Part shown: positions 1-11,487 of the stretch, piece after piece
Numbering within the stretch: the stretch's first letter is position 1
Layout: each line of letters opens with the position of its first letter
NCBI GenBank assembly: GCA_002682825.1
Contig: NOKP01000003.1
Location: 3,100,001-3,164,000 of the forward strand
From: Neonectria sp. B-13
Taxonomy: Eukaryota; Ascomycota; Sordariomycetes; Hypocreales; Nectriaceae
Direction of reading: 5' to 3'
Length of the DNA stretch: 64,000 nt
Position numbers and translations under genes: made by a program
The notes under the pieces: generated by a model
What the model was told of the DNA's origin: nothing
The model's input: the letters and a program-made list of their open reading frames with translations, nothing else
Databases searched by the model: none

Positions 1-1214
1 GGTCGATTCCAGTGGTGCCTGGTGCTTATTACAGCTGCAACTACTGCTGCAGCGTGTCTCATCCTGCAGCAACTTGAGACCTCCGGCCTGCCTGCGTATG
101 TTGGTAGGGCTGGTAATCTCGGTTGCGCCTGTTGTGTGCCCAGTTGGGCGACTGAGTTGCGGCTCTGGATCTCGCACGCGTGCGGAGGATGGACAAATGC
201 GAGAGAATGCGACTCTGGGTGGATTTGTCCTGCTCTTGAAGCTTCATCCGCATGCCTTTTTTTTCATGGAAGTATGCCAGATTTGCTCAATTATGCACAG
301 GGATGCCGCTCGTTCCTTCAGCCGCTGCCGAGTCTCGGTCGATCGGGAGAGCGTGCATTATGTCTCACATGCTTGGAACAGCGAGAGACAGAACTAGGAA
401 CGAGCAAACCGACGAACCCAAGGTTTCTTTTCCCCAGGAACAAGCCACAAATGTACTCCACAAGTTTGCGTGGAATGCACAATGGACCGACGTTTCTAAG
501 AACGAGGAAACGGCGCCGGCTGTAAGAGGTTGACATTATGCCTCAAGCCACCAACAAACCCACAGGCCCAACGCCCAACACGCCTTCTCCCGTCCTCATG
601 CCAAGCATCCAGGGATTTCCTTCTGGTTACAATTTGTGGATTCCGTGTGTTTCTTTAGGACGTGGGCTGGCTTCCCACAGCCTTCCGGTTCGTCCATCTG
701 TTGTATCAAAGTCCCAAGCCCGCCCACTTCCTGCAAAAGCCAGGGTTCCCGTCTAGCGCCGCTCCCCATGAATGGCCGATGCCTCCCCTGAACCCTGATG
801 ATCCAAACTCCTCGACATGTTCATGTCCATGCCCATGCTGTGCTCGGGTGGTAGTCGTGGTGGTTCTTGGTGATGTTGGCCGGTTGGTGGGCAATTCTCA
901 CTTATTCCGTGTGGGGGCACCACGGGACGCGGAAGGGCGGGAGGAATTCTCAGACCCTGTCTCTGCTTTGATTGAGGTGTTTGTAAAGGGCCAGGAAAGG
1001 GATCACAGACAGCCGGATAGCTACCGTTTATGTATGTATACCTCGAGTCCGTCCTCGACCGTCCTCGACTTCTAGCTCGTCTCTGATCTGCACGCAAGCC
1101 TTGACCTTCTGTCTTTCGTTTATATCTCCGACACGTCAAGACTTGGCTCTGTGATCATCGTCTCTTGCAGATCTTCTTCTGTCATTGCCCATTGGTTGCC
1201 AATCCTTCATCAAT
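1..1214. other. Left-edge non-coding stretch upstream of tyrosinase
   Basis: No reading frame here has recognisable protein features. The last 150 bases are probably the tyrosinase promoter and leader. A TATA-like TTATATC lies at 1119-1125, about 90 bases before the tyrosinase start. Confidence 0.5.
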
Positions 1215-2580
1215 ATGCGTCTGTCTACTCTCCTCGCCGTGGCGTCCATTGCCGCCGAGACTGGCCTCGGAGCCGCCTCCTCCCAGTGCGGCTGCACCAA
1301 GCCTGTCGTTCGAAAGGAATGGTCAGTGATACTCTGAATATTCTTCCGGTGCCTTGATGCTGGCACAATTCGACATACGTACTTACAAGAACCTTCGCAG
1401 GCGAACCCTGAGCACCGACCAGAAACACGAGTACATCGCTGCCGTCAAGTGCCTCGCTAGCAAGCCTTCGCAGACCGGAGGCATCTACCCAGGTGCCAAG
1501 TCTCGCTATGACGACTTCGTAGCCACTCACATTGTGAACACTGACTATATTCACTTTGTTGTAAGTTTCCACCCTTGGCCCTGAGACTTGTTGAACATGT
1601 TACTGATTCGAGTAGGGATTCTTTCAAGCGTGAGTGCCTACCATGAGGCTTTGTCAACATTGGGTTTGGACTAACACGTTATCTATAGGTGGCATCGCAT
1701 GTTCGTCAACCAGTACGAGAAAGACCTTCGAAACCTGTGCGGTTGGACCGGCGGACAGCCTTACTGGAGTGCGTACCCTTGAGGCATTACTCACTGAATG
1801 TAGCTGACAGAACGATAGACTGGTCTCTGGACTCAGGGTCAGTCGAAGACTTCCTGGGCTCGCCCCTATTTGACCCCGAAACTGGGTTCGGAGGTTCGTC
1901 ATATACTTGAAACCTCATTCTCCGCATGGTACTCACACAATATAGGCAATGGCCCGTTCATCGACAGCACGGGCTGGACCAACATCACCAGACAGATCCC
2001 CAACAAGCTGGGCGGCGGCTGCGTCGCCGACGGTCCGCTGGTCGAAGCCAAGTGGCCCGTCAACATGGGCCCGGGGAAGAACACGACCTACAACCCGCGC
2101 TGCCTCAGCCGCGACCTCGCGCCCGAGTTCGCCATCACCAAGCTGGACCAGGCCAAGGTTGACTGGACGCTCGAGGCCAAGGACTACTATGAGTTCGACG
2201 TTCGCGTCGAGGGCGGCATCACCGTCCCCACGCACGGCTACCACGGCGGCGGCCACCTGGGCGTCGGCGGCGACCTCGGCGAGGTTGGCGATGTCTACTC
2301 GTCGCCCGGCGACCCGCTGTTCTACATGCACCACGCCAATATGGACCGGCTATGGAACAAGTGGCAGCACAAGGACTGGCCTGCCCGCAAGAGCGATATT
2401 GGCGGGCCGGACACCCAGTTTGCGTATCCCTTTGCCTTCTTTGGCGATGTCGCGTACAAGAACGTCACCCTGGACTACGTCATGAACTTTGACAAGCTGA
2501 TTCCTAATCGTCAGTACTTCAAGATCAAGGACGTTATGGACATTAAGGGAGATACTCTCTGCTACAGCTACGAGGAGTAA
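1215..2580 (+). CDS. Secreted short-type tyrosinase / catechol oxidase
   Basis: A type-3 copper oxidase expected to oxidise phenols or catechols to quinones outside the cell. Exons, set by reading frame and splice sites: 1215-1321, 1401-1560, 1616-1629, 1689-1768, 1819-1893 and 1946-2580, giving 356 residues. The first 20 or so residues form a signal peptide, followed by a CGC motif. The CuA site has His79, His87 and His96 (in the FQAWHR context). The CuB site has His245, His249 and the DPLFYMHH motif at about 268-275. PYWDW follows CuA. At about 356 residues it lacks the C-terminal shielding domain of classical fungal tyrosinases, matching the short secreted class typified by Aspergillus oryzae AoCO4 (family knowledge). 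Exon 3 is only 14 bases, but is needed to join the histidine region in frame. The substrate cannot be told from sequence. Confidence 0.9.
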
Positions 2581-3582
2581 TGTAGATTCTGGATCATCCT
2601 CAAGGCTCAACCAGTTTCCTGATTCATATATTCTTACGCTTAATAGAATGGAGTGTCGCTGGGGACACAAACAATTTTTTACTAATGGCATGGACAAATA
2701 CAGGCCTAAGCTCAATAGATGCCTAAGCTAGATGCATACCTAAAACCAAAGGTTTTAGTAATTCTACCTCACCCCTTGGGTTGTGTATTTTATTCGTACC
2801 ATTAACAAAAGTTGCCCGTGCCTCTAACAAGTCTCCTAATAAAGAGACGAGCTGATACTCTCACTAATCCTCTAATCAGCGATTAATTTGAAATAAATTG
2901 TATAATTGTATATCAGCTTGGTGTACTTTGTGACATGTCACGAACTCATTGTGGACCTGTGATCGAATCATGATGAGCACAACGGCCGGTAATGGAATCT
3001 GAACCCCTTGTCTTTGTCTTCTCAAATAAAGAGCAAAGAACAAAGAATCCAAACAATAACGCCGGAATACTGCTCCTGAAGAAGAAAAAGAAAAAAGATG
3101 CCCTCAGTGTGGTTCTTGTTGGCCAAGTCAGCCGTAACTCAATAAATCTGTACTCTTTATATGGAAGCCCTGTGATATCAATCGGAAAATGGCACTGGCT
3201 TCCAACCATAGTAATAAGGGCTGCAGCTCGGCAAATGTAGCCCAGTAAATGTGCTTTCATACTCTGTTCACAGGGTTCCCTCAAATGTTTGACAGGTCTC
3301 ATCCGCGCCTGCTGTTGAGAATAAAGGCCCTTTGTCTGCAGAATGCAGGGTATGTTCACTTCAAACGTTCAGCGAGACAAGGAAGCCAGAACATGACAGC
3401 TCAGTTCACGAGACAATGGAACAAGACGACGATGACCCAGTTTTCGAAACTATTAAATCCCGATAGACTCCAGTCTTGAGGGAGAGTATTTACACACAAC
3501 CCCGAGTTTTCAACAGTCTCTGGACAAACCGATACAGCACATCAACTTTCAATAACAACCTCAGCTCACCAACACCGTAGTC
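2581..3582. other. Intergenic, A+T-rich in its first part
   Basis: The stretch at about 2640-3000 is clearly richer in A+T than its surroundings and is probably the tyrosinase 3' region. An A-rich tract lies at about 3080-3096. No gene is visible. The bases before 3583 should hold the promoter and leader of the next gene. Confidence 0.4.
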
Positions 3583-5208
3583 ATGGACCCAACCGGAGAC
3601 CCTCTTCAGCCTCCAGCTAACACTCCAGACAGTGACCAGCCCTCAACACCTACCCACCAGAACCGGCTGTCTGCCCACCAAATAGCGGAAGCCAACGAGC
3701 TTCGTCAACACCGCATCGACCGTCGAGCCCACGACCGCCGCTGGTGGGGATCTCGCCATCCAATGCCCAAGCCCGGAGACCCAGACCGGAGGCTCCTCTT
3801 CGCCAGCACCTCCAACGCTGCTATCAGCGACGAGGAAGTCATGGCAGTGGTGCAGAAGTGGAAGGCAAAGGTAACGAACCCAGAGACGGGGAAAATCGAG
3901 CCCATGGGTCTTCATCTTCGCCCGAGCACTCCGCCGATGGAGAGGGCCGAGAAGGCCCGCGACCAGCTCATCCAGCAAGGCGTTGCGGTGTCGGATGACA
4001 TGTACAAGACTATCTTCGAGCAGGCCACCACAAACTCCGGCCTCGATGCTGCCATGCAGGAGTACTTTCACGACAAGAAAGAAGTGCCTGTGCAGTACGT
4101 CAACGAGCTCCGTCGGCGCATTGACCGGTTGAAGATGGAGATGGGTAAGCAGCTCGCTAAGAAGGAAGCTGATCTTTGCAAGCTTAGCGACGACTTCGAC
4201 GAGTTCAAAAAGTGCGCCGAGAAGGAGAAGAACAAGCTCGAGCGAAAAGTCCAGGAGGAAATCTTCAAGATGCAGAGCAAGATTTCCAAGGATGAGGGCA
4301 AGTTCGACGCTCAGGAGTATGAGAGCGCAGACCTCAAGAACCTGGTCCATCACCTTCAGCTGCGCAACAACATCCTGGAGAAGAACAACACGGAGATACA
4401 GAGTGAACTCCAGGCCAAGGACGAAAAGCCAGGTAAGATGCAGCAGCACAAAAGAACGAAAGGCGACATGGCTAAAGCTCAGCAGCAGCTTACCGATTCT
4501 GAAAACGTTCGCTGCCCCGCGGACGACCGTCCGTCCGAGTCTCTCGACACCGTCAAAGACGAGCTGCTCTCAGCCAAAGCAAAGCTCGTCGCCGAGCGCG
4601 TGGAAAACGACGCTCTCGAGTCCTTCCACGTGGCCTTCTACAAGGACCTGCAGCTGGCACGATGCAGCTGGTCGGTCTTCATCAAGGCAGTCATCGAGAT
4701 GCCAGAGGCCCAGCAGAAGCTGTCCAAAGAGACGCGCCTGCTCATTCGCAAGATGTACAAGGACGGCGAGGACCTGGAGCGGAAGTTTCTCATGCGGTAT
4801 CCGGGCAGCCAGCCGTCGCTGCAAAAGGGCCAACTGAAGCGGGACATCCTCACCAAGGCCGCGCTGGACAAGGCGCAGAGTTCGCTATATGCGGAACTGG
4901 GAAGGGTCATGACACTAAAGGAGACTCTGATCGAGCACGAAAAGGAGCTGGCCAGGAGACTCAAGCGGCTGGACATTCTAACGATGGGCGAAGAGCAGCT
5001 CAAGCAGGCCGTAAACGTCCAGGCGGCGAATGACGATACCGCATCGTGCTTCGCAGATGGAGAAAGTGGAGAAAGCTTTGAGGCGTTCAACGGTTCATCA
5101 ACGTCCGAGGAGGATGGCGCGCGAGGATCATGCCAGGGAGTGCAATATGACTGGGATCAGGATGATAACGCGGACCTTTCAGAGTTCTACCAGAACAACT
5201 TTTGGTAA
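3583..5208 (+). CDS. Coiled-coil protein of unknown function
   Basis: An uninterrupted 541-residue frame, in one exon, ending at TAA. I do not recognise the family. The N-terminus (residues 1-70) is rich in Pro, Gln and Arg, with an RRWWGSRHP patch. About 170-310 is strongly charged and heptad-like, rich in Lys, Glu and Leu, and should form a long coiled coil. A second helical, Lys/Glu-rich stretch precedes an acidic, Ser-rich C-terminus (about 490-541). There is no signal peptide or membrane segment. The start fits a non-conserved N-terminus and is the first ATG after an apparent leader. It may be a structural or scaffold protein, but that rests only on composition. Codon use looks like that of its neighbours, so I think it is a real gene. 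Confidence 0.75.
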   Translation: MDPTGDPLQPPANTPDSDQPSTPTHQNRLSAHQIAEANELRQHRIDRRAHDRRWWGSRHPMPKPGDPDRRLLFASTSNAAISDEEVMAVVQKWKAKVTNPETGKIEPMGLHLRPSTPPMERAEKARDQLIQQGVAVSDDMYKTIFEQATTNSGLDAAMQEYFHDKKEVPVQYVNELRRRIDRLKMEMGKQLAKKEADLCKLSDDFDEFKKCAEKEKNKLERKVQEEIFKMQSKISKDEGKFDAQEYESADLKNLVHHLQLRNNILEKNNTEIQSELQAKDEKPGKMQQHKRTKGDMAKAQQQLTDSENVRCPADDRPSESLDTVKDELLSAKAKLVAERVENDALESFHVAFYKDLQLARCSWSVFIKAVIEMPEAQQKLSKETRLLIRKMYKDGEDLERKFLMRYPGSQPSLQKGQLKRDILTKAALDKAQSSLYAELGRVMTLKETLIEHEKELARRLKRLDILTMGEEQLKQAVNVQAANDDTASCFADGESGESFEAFNGSSTSEEDGARGSCQGVQYDWDQDDNADLSEFYQNNFW

Positions 5209-5490
5209 ATGGCATGCTGGTACTTCATTGGCAGTGAAAACAAGGCTCTGGATTTCCTTTAGCATTTTACACACAGCAGTTTCACAAAATAGCCGAGAAT
5301 AGTTTTTTGTTTATATTTCGTGTCACATTTCCCTCGTTGATCAATCCTTCTATCGTCGTAACTCTAAGTCATTCCGCCTGTTCATTGTCCCCGACAATCC
5401 CAAACATATCATGATGCCTTTAATCTATAGCGCGGTATGTACCCTCTATTCAATGTGAGACATGTGCTTTCTAAACTGGTGGATTTTGGT

Positions 5491-6545
<1,055 letters not shown>

Positions 6546-7966
6546 GTTGGTTGATTTGGTGATGGTGTGGGAGATGGAGACGAGGAGTGGATGAGTTGAG
6601 TGGAAGAAGGAGAGAAGAAGAGAAGGAGAAGAGGAATGGAAAAGAAGAACCAAGGTTGGCTAGTCAAGGGAGAAATGGAGACAGGTGAGGGAAGCTGTTG
6701 ATCGAATCCCTGTCTCCTGAGCTCAAGCTCAGCGAGCCCATGCCATGCCGTCCGTCCATTGACCAAATCCCTGTCTCATTGTTTTCTCCTTCGCTCTCCT
6801 TCGTTCACCGTGTTTCTTCTCCTAGGTCAATCTAAGCCCACGCCCCTCTGCCGCTACCGTCTTGTCTGATGTTGATTCCCACCCGCCCAAGTTGGGTAGT
6901 TCCGAAGGCCGAACGAACGCCAGACAAGACACCGCATGTTCTGGGGGACCCGCTCCATAGCTCCAGGCAGCCGGGGGACGAGACAACTAGCCGCTGTACG
7001 AAGGAGCTTAGCTGGCATGTGTCGAGCCTGGAGTGGTGCGCCAGCGGCAGCAGAGCGGTTGCAGGTGGTTTGCATGGTGGTGGTTGCTTGGGGTGGGGAA
7101 CGGGAACTGGAGACTGGAGACGTGGATGGATGCGATTGTGTTGAGACCTGAGGAGAGAAGAGGGACCCCCGTTTTTGCCCCGTGACGTGATGCGGCTCCA
7201 ATGGGTTCAGGGCCTGAGATCTTCAGGGCTTCAGGGGTCTTCAATTCGCCAATGCGTGCTGATTCCAGGCAATTCAAAACCTAGCATCATCTGTCCAACT
7301 CGCCTCGTGGCCCTCGAGGCCATTGACTGAGTCTGGTGATGATCTTTTTCTCCTATAGCTCCGGCAGTCATCAGGGTCCAGCGGGTTCCCCTTCAGGGCA
7401 CTTTCGGGGCCCTGGCAGTGCCATTGAGACCTATTCCACGAGGTCGAGGCCCTGAATGCTTCCCTCCAGTAGGTCCCTTTCTGCCCCTGGAAAACGCCGC
7501 CCCCGCGCGTCTACCGCCGATGTGGGAGGGAACGGGGACCGGGCGTTATCGCGGGGCAGAGACGACGTCACCTTTGGTGGGGTGGTGCGCCAATCCTCCC
7601 CACCAAAGCTGTGTTAGTTACTAGTAAGGTAGTCTAGGGGAGGGAGCTCGACGGATCCGCTTGCATGGGTTCGTTGGTGATGGTGGTCACAGACACAGAC
7701 ACAGACAACAGACAGATACAGATAGACAACGTGTTGACCATGACTTCGCATTCCTTCCAGGTGGTGTGTGATTGAGCCCAGCTTCTGCACGTCTCGACAA
7801 ACGTGCCACCCTCTCAAGTCGCCTGGCTCATCAGACCATCATATCGTCCCGTGTTTACGAGCAGTTAGTGGCTGTTGCAGACCGCAAGACCTCGTGAGCA
7901 GCAAAACGTGGGGGTTTTGGCCGGAACCCTCTGATCGCATCACCTCCATCACCGCCCATCGCCATC
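6546..7966. promoter_or_regulatory. Shared divergent upstream region of two SDR genes
   Basis: These 1.4 kb separate two dehydrogenase genes read away from each other, so both promoters must lie here. It contains a purine-rich block at about 6590-6650 (the CT-rich leader of the minus-strand gene) and a CA-rich imperfect repeat at about 7689-7730 before the plus-strand gene. No coding frame is convincing. Co-regulation of the pair is only an inference from the layout. Confidence 0.45.
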
Positions 7967-8971
7967 ATGGCCTCAACCACGGCCACGGCCACAGCCACAG
8001 CCACAGCTCGACCCTACGAGGCCAAGCTCGGAATTGTCACCGGCGGCTCAAGAGGTGTGTCTTTGCCTCCGTCTCCGTCGCCGTCTCTCTAATTGCCTCC
8101 GTTCACACTCCTCCAAGGCATCGGTGCTGCTGTCGCCGCACGACTCGCCGCAAAAGGCTGCAACCTACTGCTTGTCTACACCTCCGATTCCTCTACTCAG
8201 CCAACCCGGCAGCTGTGCAGCGACCTCTCGTCCGCCCACAACATCAAATGCTCCCATGTGCAGGCCGACCTCGGTAGCCCAGCCGAGGCCGCGCCCAAGA
8301 TCATCGACGCCGCCCGAGCCTTCTTCGCCAGCTACAACCACGCGGGCAAGTTCCAGGTCGACATCCTCATCAACAACGCCGGCGTCGCGTCCAACCAGCA
8401 CCTGAACGATGCCGAGCACGGCCCTATCCAGGCCGACGAGTTCACCCGCGTCTATACGGTCAACGTGCTGGCCCCCCTGCTGGTCACCCAGGCCGTCGCG
8501 CCATACCTGCCGACTGACCGCTCCGGCCGCATCGTCAGCGTGTCCAGCGTGTCGTCGTCCATCGGCTACCAGGGTCAGTCCGTCTACGCTGGCAGCAAGG
8601 CCGCCGTCGAGGCCATGACGCGCACCTGGAGCCGCGAGCTGGCCGCCCGCGCCACCGTCAACGCCGTCAACCCGGGGCCCGCCTGGAGCGACATGTACGC
8701 CGCCGTCGGCCAGACCTTCTGGGACATCAACCAGCCCTACGTTGACGCGGCGCCGCTGGCCCAGTATGATGGCGAGCCCGAGGCCCTGGCCGCTGCCGGG
8801 CCGGACGCCGAGCGCTTCGACAAGATCGTCCGGGAGTCGATGGGCGGTCGACGGCCGGGATTCACCAGTGAGATCGCGGGGACCATTGATATGCTGTGCT
8901 CGGCTGAGAGCGGGTGGACCACGGGCAGCGTTATCTGCGCCAATGGTGGCATGAAAATGTCGATTGCATAG
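7967..8971 (+). CDS. Short-chain dehydrogenase/reductase
   Basis: A classical SDR of 313 residues from two exons, 7967-8054 and 8118-8971. The intron splits the glycine motif: TGGSRG ends exon 1 and exon 2 supplies GIG, giving TGGSRGIG at residues 25-32. An NNAG motif follows and the catalytic Tyr186-x3-Lys190 sits in VYAGSK. The C-terminal NGG motif is the usual end of a 3-oxoacyl-ACP-reductase-like SDR. The N-terminus carries a run of Thr-Ala pairs before the Rossmann fold. The Thr-Ala run is coded by a GCCACA-type repeat, so its length may vary between strains. The substrate is unknown. The two SDRs are not close paralogues by motif context. Confidence 0.87.
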
Positions 8972-11487
8972 TAGACAATGGTTGAATGGCTGTGGAGAAA
9001 AGCCTCCGGGCTGCATCGACATGCATGTATGTACAAGACAGCAAATCTGGGAGAGAAGACTAATAACTTCTGCTCACTGATAGAGTATATAGCCCAAGTG
9101 CTATTTCTCTATGATAGCTAAAGTACCCCCTACCAGTTACACCTTATGGGCCACATTTTAGTGTGTTAATTAGAGAACACTGGCCGAGTTGGTGTTGGTC
9201 GAGACGGCTTGCTGCATCACCAAACCGAGAGCCAAGATAACCCTCCATGGCCACAGTCCACAATCAAAAGGAACTCGCCGGAACCAAAGTGCATTTCCTC
9301 CCCACCAGTGCTACTATAGACGAGACAACATCGGCTGGATTTCCGGTGCTGCATCACCTAGGATAGTATAGCATATATCCTCTTCCGCAGGCCGTCTAAG
9401 ACAACCCATGGTGTCTCGCCCAGCTTCCCATGCCGCAATTCTGTCCCCGTCCCCGTTCGACTTCAACTTCGACTTCGATTCCCCTCCAGATCCCCCGAGA
9501 CACAAAGACACAGTTCCACATGCGTCCTCCTCTCGCCAACCGAACCCCGGCTTACCCCGCCGGGTGCCCGCCGAGGTCGAGGCCCTCTGTCGTCTCCGCG
9601 GCAGCGGGCCTTCGTTGCACCCGTCTCAACCCGTGGGACGCCGTGCAACCCCGTCGCAAACAAGACGAAATCCCCTCTCCCAGCGCCAACGCCAAAGGGA
9701 GAAAAGTCCCGGCTCTATATCCCCCTTGGAGGAGAGTCGCCGCGGGTTCTCGCAGCCTCAACACCATGGCGCTGCGCACGCGAATATGTCTCGTCGAGCG
9801 CCCGGAAACTTGGTACCCTGTCCCTGCATTTTAGAGGTGCCATGGCCAACGCCTCGTTGCAGGTTGGCGGTTTTCGTCAGCTTGACAAAGCAGTGCGGAG
9901 GCTTCTTGCGCCCTCGTGTGGACGAGCCGGAGGTACACACGATGCGCTTCGATGTTGAAACAGAGTGGCTAAAGCAGCCCTGATTCGCTTCGATAGCGAG
10001 GAACTCGTACTTGGTCTAGGATAGATTAACTTCCCATGGCGACTCTTGGAGACTGACTTTGACCCGAATTTCAGAATGACCTTGACCTGAGTCTCGAAAA
10101 CCAGCCAAGGTTTGATTCTCCGCATCCCCGTCTTCCAAACTGTCTGAGATATCTGCCCCTTTTCTGCCCTGTAATACCAGTTATCTGAGGCAAACTTCGC
10201 TTCCCTCTCCCTCTCCCTCTCCCTCTCACTCCAGTTTCGTAGGACCTTGACAAGGGCCCATGGTTTCTGACAGCAGGGCACCGTGCATCGAAAGTTTGCC
10301 GTGTTGTTTGTGTCCCCCTCGCACGAGGCAGATTGAGTCGCACAGCATCGAAATCACCCTCCATCCCCCTCGATTTGCCAAGGCCACCGCTGACAACACG
10401 TCACCCCCCAGAGGCTATTCACACTTCTGAAACACTGCCAGCTTGCGTTGGCACCGGGTAGAAGCATGGGCAAGCGGGGAGGCACTCTTCTTTTCGTGAC
10501 GCGTCGACATTGCATCTAGAGAAGCGCAGCAACTCGCGGGTTAGACTATAGACTAATAAACTCCCTTGTGATGCAAGCGAATGCACCCAACGCTTGAACG
10601 AGTTCTGGACTCTTGTTGGACCGGGTACTTGCTCAACCACCCGAGAAACCGCTGCTCGATTCCCGCACCAATGACAAAGTCCTCTCATCGTGGGTTGTCT
10701 ATGCATACACATGCTGTTCCCTGAGAAGGGGTCCTCGGATTGGTGGACATGTCTCAACTTTGGGCACCCTGTAAGCTGTCAAGAAACATGGACTGTGAGT
10801 TAAGGTCTGATGTCTCAATTGCTCCTATTCACTCTCTCTACATAGGCTGTAGTTGATTGTACATTAGTTGATGTGTCATCTACTGCATCTGTCCCTCCTT
10901 CATAGTGCCTCGCCAACTAACAAACAACCTCGCTGCACCCACACACACCTCCATGCCCCTTGCCGCTCCCCCCGCTCACACACATAACCATCTCGGCTTC
11001 AACCTAGATGATTCATTTCCTGCGCTTCCTGTCTCCATATCTCAGCGTCCGATACGCCATGCCAACGCCCGTCCGGAGCCCACCTGCATGCGAACATGGC
11101 ATTCGGCGAGCATCAACGGCGCGCCTCTCGTTTCAGACTTCCCGATGCCTCCTCCATCACTACTCCTAGCCCCCCTTTCTCGGACTTCACGCGTTCGATG
11201 ACTCGTTGCATCAGACGACCAGATAAATAACCACATTCCCAGCAGCTCTCTCGGACTCGAAGCCTCCCTTGAGTCACAAGCACCGATCACTGTCCTACGC
11301 TGGTCACCGAATATCTGATCGTCTCCAGAAAGCACCTTCACACTCGTGTTTATTGTCCTCTTGCGTACGACTCATAGTTCCACGCTCAAAACTGTCTCTA
11401 CTTTTCTCTCCGTCTCTTCCATCCTCTCTCCTTCTTTCTCCCTTACCTCCCAACACAAGCCCCGCAGAGATCTTACTCGCCATCATC
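8972..11487. other. Intergenic region with a CT-rich tract
   Basis: No supported gene. A CTCCCT-type hexamer repeat occupies about 10202-10228. A long pyrimidine-rich tract at about 11390-11455 directly precedes the ferric reductase start and is probably its core promoter and leader. Several frames of 100-190 codons occur but look like chance. Confidence 0.45.

Noticed and set aside
22..525. Plus-strand frame at the left edge
   Set aside because: Composition is Cys-, Arg- and Ser-skewed, there is no domain, and overlapping frames of similar length exist on both strands.
1933..2334. Minus-strand frame over the tyrosinase gene
   Set aside because: Shadow of the GC-rich copper-domain exon.
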